Positions 27,148 to 37,113 are shown, counted from the first letter of the stretch. The stretch: DNA of 64,000 nucleotides from Rhodopseudomonas sp. (GCF_013377015.1 NZ_JACABA010000001.1:1630756-1694755), one strand, 5' to 3'. Made by a program: numbers and translations. Notes: generated by a model not told the origin, from the letters alone.

Positions 27148-27795
27148 TTGACGACCATCGAACTGCCCAAGCGAGTTGCCGGAAAGCGAGCCAGGGGAAA
27201 GGAACGGCGTCGGCAAGCCATTCTCGATGCCGCTTTCGATCTGTTCATCAGCCAAGGTTTCGCTGGCACGCGGCTCGACGAGGTCGCAGAGCAGGCCGAC
27301 GTCGCCAAGGGCACGATCTACCTGTTCTTCAAGGACAAGGAAGACTTGTTCGAAAAGGTGGTGCTCGGCGCGCTTGGTCCGACCCTGGACATGCTCGACA
27401 GTGCCGCCAATCGCGGCGACATACCGTTCAACGTGCTGCTTACCAGGATATTCGAAGCCTTTGGCAAAGAGATCTTGTCGACGAGACGTCGCGAGATCGT
27501 GCGGCTGATCATCATGGAAGCGCCGCGCTTCCCGCGGATCGCGAAGTTCTATCATCGCGAAGTGATTTCGAAGGGCATAGGCATCATTCGCAAATTGGCT
27601 CAGCGTGCGCATGCGAATGGCGAGCTGTCGTCGGATGCGCTGGTCCGGTTCCCGCAATTGCTTTTCGCGCCGCTGCTGCTGAGCGCGATCTGGGAAAGCC
27701 TGTTCTCCCGTCTCGAGCCGCTTGATGTCGAAGGTATGCTGGCGGCTCACCGCGAACTCCTGCTCTCTCCGTCGCAACCGAGGAGTTCGACATGA
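27148..27795 (+). CDS. TetR/AcrR-family regulator, CecR (YbiH)-like
   Basis: The 215-residue protein has an N-terminal helix-turn-helix (RRQAILDAAFDLFISQGFAG, TRLDEVAEQADVAKGTIYLFF) and an all-helical C-terminal ligand domain. The C-terminal part (RRREIVRLIIMEAPRFPRIA, FYHREVI) resembles the CecR/YbiH group. In Escherichia coli ybiH (cecR) sits with ybhGFSR, an HlyD-ABC exporter, as here. The apparent start is TTG with GGAG nine bases ahead; there is no nearby ATG. The stop overlaps the next ATG by four bases, so it is expressed with the exporter and probably represses its own operon through the upstream palindromes. Confidence 0.9.
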   Translation: MTTIELPKRVAGKRARGKERRRQAILDAAFDLFISQGFAGTRLDEVAEQADVAKGTIYLFFKDKEDLFEKVVLGALGPTLDMLDSAANRGDIPFNVLLTRIFEAFGKEILSTRRREIVRLIIMEAPRFPRIAKFYHREVISKGIGIIRKLAQRAHANGELSSDALVRFPQLLFAPLLLSAIWESLFSRLEPLDVEGMLAAHRELLLSPSQPRSST

Positions 27796-28808
27796 GCACG
27801 CGCATGAAGGCGATCCTGGCGATCGTGGTTTTGGTCGCCGGCATCGGCGGTGGATTTTGGTGGTGGCAAGGCCATCGGGCCAGCGATGGAACGCTCCTGC
27901 TGCAGGGCAACGTCGAAGTCCGACAGGTCAATCTGGGCTTCAAGGTACCTGGACGTATCGCATCATTGCTGGTCGATGAAGGCGCCAAGGTCGAACCGGG
28001 CCAGAAGCTAGGCTCGCTCGATCGGGTCTATTTTGAGGACAATCTCCGCCAGATGCGTGCCCAGCGCGACCAGTCGGCCGCCAATCTCGCGAAGATGGTC
28101 GCAGGCAACCGTCCGCAGGAAATCGCACAGACTGAAGCGCTGGTCGCCGAACGTGAGGCGGCGAGCGCAAATGCCAAGGTCAGCCTCGACAGGGCTACCC
28201 AATTGCTCAAGACGGCCTCCGGCACACAGAAGACCTATGACGATGCGGTTGCCCTCAACCGTCAAGCCGATGCGCAACTGACCTCTGCCCGCGAAGCGCT
28301 GCGTCTGATGAAGGCGGGATTCCGGCAGGAAGACATCGATCTTGCTCGCGCGCAACTCGCAGACAAGGAAGCTGCGATCCGGATCGCCGAGCGGCAACTG
28401 ATCGACGCCGAACTGCTGGCACCCACGGCCGGTGTGGTGCTGAGCCGCGTGCGCGAGCTCGGCGCCATCGTCAACGCGGGCGAGACAGTCTTTGTCCTCA
28501 GCCTGACCACGCCGGTCTGGGTCCGCACTTATGTTTCGGAGCCGGACCTCGGACGGATCAGGCCGGGCATGCCGGTCGAATTGCGCTCCGACACGGCGCA
28601 AAGCGCGCCGATCAGGGGGCGGATCGGGTTCATTTCGACGACCGCGGAATTCACGCCGAAGACGGTGGAGACCCGCGAATTGCGGACCGCGCTGGTCTAC
28701 CGGGTTCGTGTCGTGGCTGACGATCCGGACGGGATGCTGCGCCAGGGAATGCCCATGACGGTTGTTGTCCACGCAGGCACAGGCGTTGCGACGGCCGAAG
28801 GGAAATAG
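27792..28808 (+). CDS. HlyD-family membrane-fusion (periplasmic adaptor) protein, YbhG-like
   Basis: The 338-residue adaptor has one N-terminal membrane anchor (AILAIVVLVAGIGGGFWWW, about residues 8-26). A lipoyl half (VEVRQVNLGFKVPGRI) is followed by a long coiled-coil of about 130 residues and a returning lipoyl/beta-barrel part (LLAPTAGVVLSRVRE). It should bridge the inner-membrane ABC transporter to an outer-membrane channel; no TolC-like gene is in the window. It is followed by the ATPase gene after two bases. Confidence 0.92.
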   Translation: MSTRMKAILAIVVLVAGIGGGFWWWQGHRASDGTLLLQGNVEVRQVNLGFKVPGRIASLLVDEGAKVEPGQKLGSLDRVYFEDNLRQMRAQRDQSAANLAKMVAGNRPQEIAQTEALVAEREAASANAKVSLDRATQLLKTASGTQKTYDDAVALNRQADAQLTSAREALRLMKAGFRQEDIDLARAQLADKEAAIRIAERQLIDAELLAPTAGVVLSRVRELGAIVNAGETVFVLSLTTPVWVRTYVSEPDLGRIRPGMPVELRSDTAQSAPIRGRIGFISTTAEFTPKTVETRELRTALVYRVRVVADDPDGMLRQGMPMTVVVHAGTGVATAEGK

Positions 28809-28810
28809 CC

Positions 28811-30544
28811 ATGGTCTCGCCGCTGGTCTCGATCGAGGGCTTGTCCAAGGTCTTCGCGCCGAATGCTCCTGCGGCCATCCAAGCGCTGACGACTGAAATC
28901 AAGGCGGGACAGGTCACCGGGCTGGTCGGCCCCGACGGCGCAGGGAAGACGACGCTGATGCGGCTGATGGCGGCGCTTCTGGAGCCGACCGAAGGGCGAA
29001 TCGCGGTGCTGGGTCATGACGCGCGCAGCGAAGCGACCGCGATCCATGACGAGATTGGCTATATGCCGCAGCGCTTCGGCCTCTATGAAGATCTGTCGGT
29101 GATGGAGAACCTCACGCTCTACGCCGATCTTCGCGGCGTGGTCGGCGACGAGCGCAAGGCGACGTTTGAGCGGCTGCTCGCCTTCACCGATCTCGCGCGC
29201 TTCACCGATCGGCTGGCAGGCGCGCTTTCGGGCGGCATGAAGCAGAAGCTCGGACTGGCCTGCGCGATGCTGAAATCGCCGAAACTGCTGCTGCTCGACG
29301 AACCCAGCGTCGGCGTCGACCCGATCTCGCGCCGGGAATTGTGGAAGATGGTCTACAGCCTGATCGACCACGGCGTCGGCGTGGTGTGGAGCACGGCCTA
29401 TCTGGACGAAGCTGAGAACTGCGCCGAGGTGATCGTGCTCAACGAGGGCCGCGTGCTGTTTCAGGGCGACCCGAAAGCCATGACCGCCGGAATCTCCGGC
29501 CGTGTATTTCAGGTTCACGGCGCAGGCGCCGACCGGCGTTCGTTGCTGGCGCGGACGCTTGCGAGCCCGGACATCATCGATGGCGTCATGCAGGGCGAAG
29601 CGATTCGCCTCGTCACCGCCGAAGGAGCGGCGGAGCCGACGCCGCAAAGCATCGGCGCCAGCTCGGTGGTGATCAACAACGTGCCCCCACGTTTTGAGGA
29701 TGCGTTCGTTGCGATGCTGGGCGGGCAACCGAAACGCACACTGACGGCGCCCGGCAGGCAGCCGGAACGTCACGACGGCCACGCACCCGTCGAGGCCAAG
29801 TCGCTGACGCGGCGTTTCGGTGATTTCACCGCCGCCGATCACATTACCTTTGAGATCGCCCGCGGCGAAATCTTCGGCCTGCTCGGCCCGAATGGCGCCG
29901 GAAAGTCGACGACCTTCAAGATGATGTGCGGCCTGCTGCGCCCCACCGAAGGCGCAGCGTTGGTCGACGGGCTGGACCTTTACATGGCTCCCTCCGCTGC
30001 GCGCGCACGGCTCGGCTATATGGCGCAGAAATTCTCCCTCTACGGTGACCTCAGCGTGGCGCAGAATCTCGATTTTTTCGCCGGCGCCTATGGGCTCTCG
30101 GGCGCCAAACGTCGCGAAGCGGTCGCCCGGGTCATCGACGCCTTCGATCTCAAGGCGAAGCTTCATCAGAACGCCGGCGGCCTTCCGCTCGGGTTCAAGC
30201 AGCGGCTCGCATTATCCTGCGCGATCATGCATGAGCCGCCGGTTCTGTTTCTGGATGAGCCGACGTCCGGCGTCGATCCGCTCACGCGCCGCGAGTTCTG
30301 GGGCTACATCAACGCCATGGTGGGACGTGGCGTCACCATCATGGTGACCACCCACTTCATGGACGAGGCCGAATATTGCGATCGCGTCGGGCTGATCTAT
30401 CGCGGCAAATGTATCGCGATCGACACCCCCGAAGCCCTGCAGGCCTCGGTGAAGTCCAAGGAACTGCCGCATCCGACCCTCGAGGATGCCTTTATCGCTC
30501 TTGTCGAAGCGCACGACCTGCGTCAACAGCAGGCGGCCGCATGA
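28811..30544 (+). CDS. ABC exporter ATPase with two nucleotide-binding domains, YbhF-like
   Basis: The 577-residue protein carries two fused ABC ATPase domains. Domain 1 has Walker A GPDGAGKTT (about 40-48), signature LSGGMKQKLGLA and LLLDEPSVGVD. Domain 2 has Walker A GPNGAGKST (from about 359), a changed signature LPLGFKQRLALS, FLDEPTSGVD and H-loop MVTTHFMDEAEYCD. The altered second signature is also usual in YbhF-like proteins, as I recall, so it is not damage. Its stop overlaps the permease ATG by four bases. Confidence 0.94.
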   Translation: MVSPLVSIEGLSKVFAPNAPAAIQALTTEIKAGQVTGLVGPDGAGKTTLMRLMAALLEPTEGRIAVLGHDARSEATAIHDEIGYMPQRFGLYEDLSVMENLTLYADLRGVVGDERKATFERLLAFTDLARFTDRLAGALSGGMKQKLGLACAMLKSPKLLLLDEPSVGVDPISRRELWKMVYSLIDHGVGVVWSTAYLDEAENCAEVIVLNEGRVLFQGDPKAMTAGISGRVFQVHGAGADRRSLLARTLASPDIIDGVMQGEAIRLVTAEGAAEPTPQSIGASSVVINNVPPRFEDAFVAMLGGQPKRTLTAPGRQPERHDGHAPVEAKSLTRRFGDFTAADHITFEIARGEIFGLLGPNGAGKSTTFKMMCGLLRPTEGAALVDGLDLYMAPSAARARLGYMAQKFSLYGDLSVAQNLDFFAGAYGLSGAKRREAVARVIDAFDLKAKLHQNAGGLPLGFKQRLALSCAIMHEPPVLFLDEPTSGVDPLTRREFWGYINAMVGRGVTIMVTTHFMDEAEYCDRVGLIYRGKCIAIDTPEALQASVKSKELPHPTLEDAFIALVEAHDLRQQQAAA

Positions 30545-31680
30545 GCACGATATCGGTCAGGTCCGGGCGCTGGCGTCGCATTCGCGCCCTCGTCGTCAAG
30601 GAGTCGCTTCAGGTCGTGCGCGACCCGTCGAGCTTTGTCGTCGCCTTCGTTCTTCCGGCGCTGCTGCTGTTCCTGTTTGGTTTCGGCATTACCTTCGATG
30701 CGACGCGGATCAAGGTCGGTCTGGTCGTCGAGGAGCCGACCCCGGAGAGCCAGGAGTTCGTGGCGTCGCTGTCGAACACCCGTTACTTCGACGTTCGCCA
30801 GTCCTCGAGCCGCCTATCGTTCGTCGACGACCTTTCCGCAGGCAAGATCAGCGGCATCATCGTTCTGTCCGGCGACTTCACCGAACGTCTCGCACGGGGC
30901 GATACAGCCGGCGTGCAGGTCATTACCGACGGCAGCGATCCGAACACCGCAGGTCTGGTGACCGGCTACGTGCAGGGCGCCTGGCAGTCTTGGCAATCGC
31001 AGCGTAATTTCGCCTCGGCCGCCTCGGCGCCGGGGCAGATCGACGTGCAGCCTCGATTTTGGTTCAACCCCGAACTTGAGAGTCGGCGGTTGCTGGTGCC
31101 GGGATCGATCTCCCTCATCATGATGATGATGGGATCACTCTTGACCGCCTTGGTGGTCTCGCGGGAGTGGGAGCGCGGCACCATCGAGGCCTTACTGGCG
31201 ACCCCTGTCGGCACCCTTGAATTCATTATCGGCAAGCTGGTGCCCAACTTTATCCTGGGTCTGTGCGCCATGACGGTCTGCGTTCTGGCTGCTCTGTTCG
31301 TGTTTGACATCCCGCTGCGCGGCTCCCTGATCGTGCTGGTCGGATTTACCGCCGTCTTTCTTGCGGTGGCGCTCAGCCTGGGGCTGCTGATCTCGACCGT
31401 GGCAAGGACCCAATTCGTGGCGAGCCAGATGGCGATGCTGGTGGCGTTCTTGCCGGGTCTGTATTTTTCGGGATTTTTGTTCGAGATCGCGAGCATGCCG
31501 GCGCCGCTGCGGGCGTTCTCGGTCATCGTGCCCGCGAAATACTATGTCCGCGGCCTGCAGACCATCTTCCTCGCCGGCGACATCGGCTCGGTGCTGATCC
31601 CGTGCACGCTGATCCTCGTCTTCATGAGCACCGTGTTGTTCGTGCTTACCGCGCGCAACACCCGGCAGCGGCTGGATTGA
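30541..31680 (+). CDS. ABC-2 type exporter permease, YbhS-like
   Basis: The 379-residue protein has one N-terminal membrane helix (FVVAFVLPALLLFLFGFGI), a large periplasmic domain of about 140 residues, then five or so membrane helices near the C-terminus, including SLIMMMMGSLLTALVV next to the conserved REWERGTIEALLATP loop that contacts the ATPase. This is the ABC-2 export fold. It pairs with the next gene as the second half of a heterodimeric channel. The substrate is unknown; YbhFSR-type exporters have been linked to antibiotic and cation efflux. Confidence 0.93.
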   Translation: MSTISVRSGRWRRIRALVVKESLQVVRDPSSFVVAFVLPALLLFLFGFGITFDATRIKVGLVVEEPTPESQEFVASLSNTRYFDVRQSSSRLSFVDDLSAGKISGIIVLSGDFTERLARGDTAGVQVITDGSDPNTAGLVTGYVQGAWQSWQSQRNFASAASAPGQIDVQPRFWFNPELESRRLLVPGSISLIMMMMGSLLTALVVSREWERGTIEALLATPVGTLEFIIGKLVPNFILGLCAMTVCVLAALFVFDIPLRGSLIVLVGFTAVFLAVALSLGLLISTVARTQFVASQMAMLVAFLPGLYFSGFLFEIASMPAPLRAFSVIVPAKYYVRGLQTIFLAGDIGSVLIPCTLILVFMSTVLFVLTARNTRQRLD

Positions 31681-31685
31681 GAGCG

Positions 31686-32795
31686 ATGATCTGGACCAGG
31701 CTCTTGGCCCTGATAGTGAAGGAACTGCTAGCGGCGTTCCGCGATCGGAAGGCCCGGATGGCGCTCGTTCTGCCGCCGCTGGTCCAGTTCTTCCTGTTCG
31801 CCTACGCGGCGACGCTCGAAGTCAGTAATGTCCCCGTCGGAGTCTATAATCAGGATTGGGGTGCCTATTCCGAGCAATTGATCGGCCGCTTCGAGCGCGC
31901 ATCGGCATTTTCGGAGGTCCGTCGCTATGCCAGCGAGGCGGACGCGCGGGACGCAATCGATCGCCAGGACGTCATGGTCGTGGTCCAGATCGGCCAGGAT
32001 TTTTCCCGCAAGCTCGCCGGCGGCGAGAAGCCGAGCGTCCAACTGCTGCTCGACGGCCGCAAATCGAACAGCGCCCAGCTTCTCAACAACTACCTCGGAA
32101 CCATTGTCGCCCAGTTCAGCGTCGATTTCCGCAACGGCCTCGCCTACAGGCCGATGAGCGAGATCGTCGACCGCAGCTGGTACAATCCCAACCGCGGCTA
32201 TCGCGAATCCATGGTACCGATCCTGATTGCGACGCTGCCGATGACGATGGTCATGATGATTGTCGGCATGTCGGTGGCGCGCGAGCGTGAACTCGGAACC
32301 TTCGAACAGCTCCTGGTCTCGCCGTTGCAGCCGCTCGAGATCGTCGTGGGCAAGTCCGTGCCGGGGCTGATCGTGGGATTGGCGCAGTGCGCGATCATCG
32401 CGGTCATCGTCACCCAGCTCTTCGGAATCCATATCACGGGGTCCGTGGTGGTGCTGTTTACAGGTCTTACGATCTTCCTTGTCGCCACCATCGGCATCGG
32501 CCTGTTCATTTCGTCTTTCGTGTCGAATCAGCAGCAGGCGATGATGGGCATCATGGTCACGATGATGCCGTTGATGATGCTCTCGGGATTCAGTTCGCCG
32601 GTTCAGAACATGCCGACCTGGCTGCAACCGCTCGCGCAGATCAATCCGCTGACGCATATCGTCGTGATCATCCGCGGCGTCTTTCTCAGGGATATGCCGT
32701 TCTGGCTGGTTGCCGAGCGCTTGTGGCCAATGATCGCCATCGCGGCCGTGACGATTACAGCCGCTGCCTGGATGTTCCGGCGGAAAATTCAATGA
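31686..32795 (+). CDS. ABC-2 type exporter permease, YbhR-like
   Basis: The 369-residue partner of the preceding permease has the same layout: an N-terminal helix (MALVLPPLVQFFLFAYAAT), a periplasmic domain, and C-terminal helices with the coupling motif ARERELGTFEQLLVSPL. The ATG at 31686 is five bases after the upstream stop. It closes the tetR-hlyD-ATPase-permease-permease operon, and the next gene is convergent. Confidence 0.93.
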   Translation: MIWTRLLALIVKELLAAFRDRKARMALVLPPLVQFFLFAYAATLEVSNVPVGVYNQDWGAYSEQLIGRFERASAFSEVRRYASEADARDAIDRQDVMVVVQIGQDFSRKLAGGEKPSVQLLLDGRKSNSAQLLNNYLGTIVAQFSVDFRNGLAYRPMSEIVDRSWYNPNRGYRESMVPILIATLPMTMVMMIVGMSVARERELGTFEQLLVSPLQPLEIVVGKSVPGLIVGLAQCAIIAVIVTQLFGIHITGSVVVLFTGLTIFLVATIGIGLFISSFVSNQQQAMMGIMVTMMPLMMLSGFSSPVQNMPTWLQPLAQINPLTHIVVIIRGVFLRDMPFWLVAERLWPMIAIAAVTITAAAWMFRRKIQ

Positions 32796-32846
32796 GATCG
32801 CTACGGGACTGCGGTTTCCCTGGCGGGACCAGATCGCCAGCGTGTC

Positions 32847-33929
32847 TCACGTCGTGCCGCGATCGGCCTCGAATTCCTGCCGTGAAATCGAATAGATGTC
32901 CCAGACCGCGATGAACATCGCCGCGATCACCGGGCCGATCACGAAGCCGTTCAGGCCGAACGCCTCGATGCCGCCCAGCGTCGAGATCAGCACGACGTAG
33001 TCCGGCATCTTGGTGTCCTTGCCGACCAGGATCGGGCGCAACAGATTGTCGACCAGGCCGATCACCAGCGAGCCGTAGGCGATCAGGATCACGCCCTGCC
33101 AGATCGCGCCGGAAGCGAGCAGATAGATCGCAACCGGGATCCAGACCAGGCCGGCGCCCACCGCGGGCACTAGCGACAGGAACGCCATCACCACGGCCCA
33201 CAGCAGTGCCCCGTTGATTCCAAGCAACCAGAAAATCAGCCCGCCCAGCGCGCCCTGCAGCAGGGCGATCAGCATGTTGCCCTTCACGGTGGCGCGGATC
33301 ACCACGGTGAATTTCAGCAGCAGCTCGTCTTGCTGTTGTTCGTGCAGCGGCAGCGCGCCCCTGACCCGGCGCGCCAACAGATCGCCGTCGCGGAGGAGGA
33401 AAAACAGCAGATACAGCATGACGAACAGATTGACGACAAATTCGAAGGTGCTCTGCCCGATGTTGATCGCCTGTCCGGCCAGGAACTGGCTGCCTTTCAA
33501 GAGGCCCGCCGACAGCCGTTCCTGAAGCGCGCCGAGGCTGGCGATCCCGAACCGATTCATCAGTTCGCTGATCCACGCCGGCAAGGCATCGACGACCTGT
33601 CGAAACAGCCGGACCAGGTCGAGCTCACCCGACTGGATTTTCACATACATGCCGTTGGCTTCCTGCGCCAGGGCTGCGCCAATCAGCGACAGCGGCAGGA
33701 TTACTATCATCACGATGATCGCGAGGGTCGTGACAGCGGCGAGGTTGCGCCGATGCCCCGTGGCGTTGCAGAGTCCCCGGTACAGCGGCGCGAACAGAAT
33801 CGCGATCACGACGCCCCAGAGCACCGCCCCGTACAGCGGCAGCAGGATCCATCCGAACGCCAGCGACGCCGCCACGATCAGGAACAAGAAAAATTTGTTT
33901 TCGTACGTGTGCATAACGAAGTCCATCAA
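32847..33929 (-). CDS. AI-2E (PerM/UPF0118) family transporter
   Basis: The 360-residue integral membrane protein has two N-terminal helices (FLFLIVAASLAFGWILLPL, VLWGVVIAILFAPLY), a soluble insert with alternating charged residues, and about five further helices. Features such as NLFVMLYLLFFLLRDG, LQGALGGLIFWLLGI and LIAYGSLVIGLVDNLLRPILVG are strongly typical of the AI-2E family. Members have been linked to autoinducer-2 export, Na+/H+ exchange or stress, so the substrate is open. ATGs at 33926 and 33914 are alternative starts. Confidence 0.92.
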   Translation of the reverse strand: MMDFVMHTYENKFFLFLIVAASLAFGWILLPLYGAVLWGVVIAILFAPLYRGLCNATGHRRNLAAVTTLAIIVMIVILPLSLIGAALAQEANGMYVKIQSGELDLVRLFRQVVDALPAWISELMNRFGIASLGALQERLSAGLLKGSQFLAGQAINIGQSTFEFVVNLFVMLYLLFFLLRDGDLLARRVRGALPLHEQQQDELLLKFTVVIRATVKGNMLIALLQGALGGLIFWLLGINGALLWAVVMAFLSLVPAVGAGLVWIPVAIYLLASGAIWQGVILIAYGSLVIGLVDNLLRPILVGKDTKMPDYVVLISTLGGIEAFGLNGFVIGPVIAAMFIAVWDIYSISRQEFEADRGTT

Positions 33930-34074
33930 GTCGCTCGACGGGCGGGCAACCTTCGTCGCGCTCGGCGTCAGGCCATCCTGTTGCCTACTTGAGCCAAACC
34001 GTGACCCGGCGCAACTCCGGCAGTAGGGTCAGCCGACAACAGCGCGGTCTACAGCAGCATTGGACACATTTCGA

Positions 34075-35340
34075 ATGGACGCAGCAACATTTGCAATCGA
34101 ACCGGTCGTCCTGAACCTCGCGGTCGCGCTCGGGATTGGGTTGTTGATTGGCGCCGAACGGGAGCGCCGCAAAGGCGAAGGTCCGTTCCGCGCGCCGGCC
34201 GGAATCAGGACGTTCGCGGTGACCTCGTTGTCCGGCGCAATCAGCATATTGGTCGGCGGCGAGGTGCTTCTCGCCGTCGCAACCGCGGGAATCATCGTTT
34301 TGGCGACGTTCGGCTATTGGCGCGGGCGGGAGGACGATCCCGGCCTGACCACCGAAGTGGCGCTGATCGCCACGGTGATGCTGGGCGGTCTTGCGATGGA
34401 AAGAGCGGGGCTGGCCGGCGGCCTCGGCGTGACCGTGGCGCTGCTGCTCGTCGCCAGATCCCGGCTGCACCGCTTCGTTCGCTCGGTGCTGACCGAGAGC
34501 GAACTCGAGGACGCGCTGATTTTCGCCGGCGCGTCGCTTGTTGTGCTGCCGCTGGTGCCGGATCGCGCGATGGGGCCCTACGGCGCGCTCAATCCGCACT
34601 CGATCTGGATCATTGTCCTGCTGATCATGGCCATCGGCGCGGCGGGTCATGTCGCGGTGCGCCTGCTTGGCGCCAGGTTCGGACTGCCGTTGGCGGGTCT
34701 TGCCTCCGGCTTCGTCTCGAGTACGGTTACGATCGCGGCGATGGGCGCACGGGCGGCAAAGTCCAGCGACATTCTGGCCTCGGCGGTCGGCGGCGCCGCG
34801 TTGTCGACGGTAGCAACGATCGTGCTGATGGCAGCGGTCCTTGCGGCCACCAGCGCAGCGACCTTGCATTCGCTCGCGGTCCCGCTGGTCTGCGCGGGTC
34901 TGGCTGCGGTGGTTTACGGCGCGGCCTTCACGATTGCCGCCTTCCGGCAACAGGCTGAAAGCGAAGCGCAAAAAGGCCACGCCTTCAGCCTCTCCACGGC
35001 TCTGGCATTCGCACTCACGCTTTCGGGCATCATGCTCGCTGGCGCCGCACTGCAAGATTGGTTCGGCGAAAGAGGCGTTCTGCTGGCTGTGGCGCTCGCC
35101 GGCTTCGTCGACATCCATTCTGGTGCGATTTCGGTGGCATCGCTGGTCGCCAATGGAAAGATGACCGCGGGTGACGCGATCGTTCCGATTCTGGCGGGAT
35201 TTTCGACCAACACCATCAGCAAGATCGTGTTCGCCAGGACCAGTGGCGGGCGCGCCTTTGCGGTTCGCGTGGTCCCGGGGCTAATCTTCGTCGCGTTGGC
35301 GGCCTGGGCGGGCGCGCTGGTGGCTCCGATAGCAAACTGA
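34075..35340 (+). CDS. MgtC/SapB-family membrane protein with DUF4010 domain
   Basis: This 421-residue protein has an N-terminal MgtC-like part (LNLAVALGIGLLIGAERERR, GIRTFAVTSLSGAISIL) with the conserved ER-R loop, then a long DUF4010 membrane region to the end. About twelve membrane helices are visible. MgtC proteins help cells at low magnesium, but this fused form is widely conserved and its role is unknown. The ATG at 34075 is preferred over a TTG five codons upstream. It converges with the gene at 35344, leaving only three bases between the stops. Confidence 0.88.
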   Translation: MDAATFAIEPVVLNLAVALGIGLLIGAERERRKGEGPFRAPAGIRTFAVTSLSGAISILVGGEVLLAVATAGIIVLATFGYWRGREDDPGLTTEVALIATVMLGGLAMERAGLAGGLGVTVALLLVARSRLHRFVRSVLTESELEDALIFAGASLVVLPLVPDRAMGPYGALNPHSIWIIVLLIMAIGAAGHVAVRLLGARFGLPLAGLASGFVSSTVTIAAMGARAAKSSDILASAVGGAALSTVATIVLMAAVLAATSAATLHSLAVPLVCAGLAAVVYGAAFTIAAFRQQAESEAQKGHAFSLSTALAFALTLSGIMLAGAALQDWFGERGVLLAVALAGFVDIHSGAISVASLVANGKMTAGDAIVPILAGFSTNTISKIVFARTSGGRAFAVRVVPGLIFVALAAWAGALVAPIAN

Positions 35341-35343
35341 GCC

Positions 35344-35898
35344 TTAGCCTGCCGCGGGGGGATAGGGCTTGAGTTCGACCGTGGCGGTCGAGAGCCTGCG
35401 ATACAGGTCCCGCCGGCGCGCGATCGGCAGCCATTCGTACAGAAAGATCTCCAGCGGGCGCCAGTTCGCCACCCAGCCCAGGATCAGAAAGCTCTCCTCG
35501 ACCAGTCGTCGGAACGGCGAGTCGATCAGATAGCCGCCGGCCAGGTGCGCCAGCGCCAGACACACGATCAGGATCGAGATGCCGATCGCGAGGGTTCGGC
35601 GGCCGATCCGGAACAGTTCCTTCAGCTCGCGTTGTTTCGTCGCGGTGCGTTCGGCGAAGTAGCGGCCCAGCGCCGCGCCGAAATCCCCCGCCGCGGCTCG
35701 CTGCACATCGGTATCGGGAAAATGCACCGCGATCCGGATCGCCCGGTCGGTGTCGAGCTCGCGCGCCCAGTCGACGATGTATTCCTCCGCCTCCTTGTCG
35801 AGATCCCGCTCGCGAAACGGAAACGGATCGAGGGTGTGAAACAGCTGGGCGATGTCGTCGACTCGCAGCTCGATCAGATCGGGAGTGGTTGTCGTCAT
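35344..35898 (-). CDS. Conserved membrane protein of unknown function
   Basis: The 184-residue protein has an N-terminal soluble part of about 100 residues (IELRVDDIAQLFHTLDPFPF, RDLDKEAEEYIVDWARELD), then a helix (LAIGISILIVCLALAHLAGGY) and a second hydrophobic stretch (SFLILGWVANWRPLEIFLYE), and ends with a basic, Pro-rich tail. The WRPLEIFLYEWLP segment is distinctive and I recall it in other small unknown proteins. No function can be given. It is divergent from the DUF2252 gene, with about 145 bases between. Confidence 0.78.
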   Translation of the reverse strand: MTTTTPDLIELRVDDIAQLFHTLDPFPFRERDLDKEAEEYIVDWARELDTDRAIRIAVHFPDTDVQRAAAGDFGAALGRYFAERTATKQRELKELFRIGRRTLAIGISILIVCLALAHLAGGYLIDSPFRRLVEESFLILGWVANWRPLEIFLYEWLPIARRRDLYRRLSTATVELKPYPPAAG

Positions 35899-36042
35899 CG
35901 CAGGGCAGCCAAACCGCAAAGCATTTGAAGTCGTATCGACCGAACAGCGCATTATTCGGATTGCATTGCCACCAAACCCTGCGCCAGAGTCAATCGACGA
36001 AACTGGACGAATGGCCATTGCTTGAGCCGCGCGGAGGCCCGA

Positions 36043-37113
36043 ATGTCGCGTCATCAGGACAACTCGTTTGGCAAGGATAATGCCGCTTACGAAGCCTGGC
36101 TGCATACGCAATGCGATGTCGTCGCCAAGGATGTCCGCCATAAGCATGAGAAGATGAAGGAGAGCGCCTTCATCTTCCTGCGGGCGACCTATTTCCGCTG
36201 GGCCAGGACCATTCCGACCTTGTGTCCGGAGCTGATGGATGCACCGCGCGTACTGTCGGTCGGCGACATGCATCTGGAAAATTTCGGCACCTGGCGCGAC
36301 GCCGAGGGCCGGCTGGTCTGGGGCGTCAACGATTTCGACGAAGCCGCGGTGATGCCGTATCCGCTGGATCTGGTCCGGCTCGCGGCCAGCGTCCGGCTCG
36401 CGCCGCGCGGCAAGCTGGACAAGCAGGCGGCTGCGGCGGCGGTGCTGAAGGGCTATCGCGCCGGACTCGCCGCGCCGCGTCCGGCGCTACTCGACGAGAG
36501 CGACACCTGGATGCTTCGCCATGCCGTTGCCGCCCGCAAGACCTCGGAAAAATTCTGGTCCGACGTCGCCAAATTTCCGAGAGCCCATCCGTCGCGAAAA
36601 CTCATGCGCCACCTGGTCGAGAGCCTGCCGAAACACGCCGACAACGTCGAATACTTCCGGCGCGTCGCCGGCAGCGGCAGTCTCGGACGGCCGCGCTACG
36701 TCGCGATCGCCAATTGGCGCGGCGGAAGGGTGTTGCGCGAGGCCAAGGCACTGGTGCCGTCGGCATGGGTCTGGGCCAACGGAGAGGAGAACGCGAGCTC
36801 GCATTTTCTCGAACTGGCGACGGCGAATTACCGGGCGCCCGATCCGTTTCTCGAGGCCCGCCACGGCTTCGTGATCCGACGGCTCGCGCCGGATTCGCGC
36901 AAGATCGAACTCGGCCACAAGGCCGGTACGGTCCTCAGGGCCAATCTGCTGTGGGCGATGGGATACGACCTCGGATCGGTTCATGCTGCGGGTTCGCCGG
37001 GCGCGAAGGAGTTGCTCGCCGATCTGAAACAGCGACCGCGCGGTTGGCTCAACGCCGCGGCGAAGACCGCGGCGGCCGCGGTCAGGCGCGACTATCACGA
37101 ATGGTGTGGATGA
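36043..37113 (+). CDS. DUF2252 family protein (kinase-fold-like)
   Basis: The 356-residue protein has the DUF2252 landmarks: FLRATYFRWA, then VGDMHLENFGTW and VNDFDEAAVMPYPLDLVRLAAS, resembling the catalytic H-x-D/N and D-F-D motifs of aminoglycoside-phosphotransferase-like kinases. A phosphotransferase role is an inference; the substrate is unknown. GGAGG sits seven bases ahead of the ATG at 36043. The next gene follows closely on the same strand, so the two may be co-expressed. Confidence 0.9.
   Translation: MSRHQDNSFGKDNAAYEAWLHTQCDVVAKDVRHKHEKMKESAFIFLRATYFRWARTIPTLCPELMDAPRVLSVGDMHLENFGTWRDAEGRLVWGVNDFDEAAVMPYPLDLVRLAASVRLAPRGKLDKQAAAAAVLKGYRAGLAAPRPALLDESDTWMLRHAVAARKTSEKFWSDVAKFPRAHPSRKLMRHLVESLPKHADNVEYFRRVAGSGSLGRPRYVAIANWRGGRVLREAKALVPSAWVWANGEENASSHFLELATANYRAPDPFLEARHGFVIRRLAPDSRKIELGHKAGTVLRANLLWAMGYDLGSVHAAGSPGAKELLADLKQRPRGWLNAAAKTAAAAVRRDYHEWCG

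Noticed and set aside
29800-30540. Second ATPase domain judged inactive because its signature is LPLG instead of LSGG
   Set aside because: The change is usual in YbhF-like proteins and the other motifs are intact.
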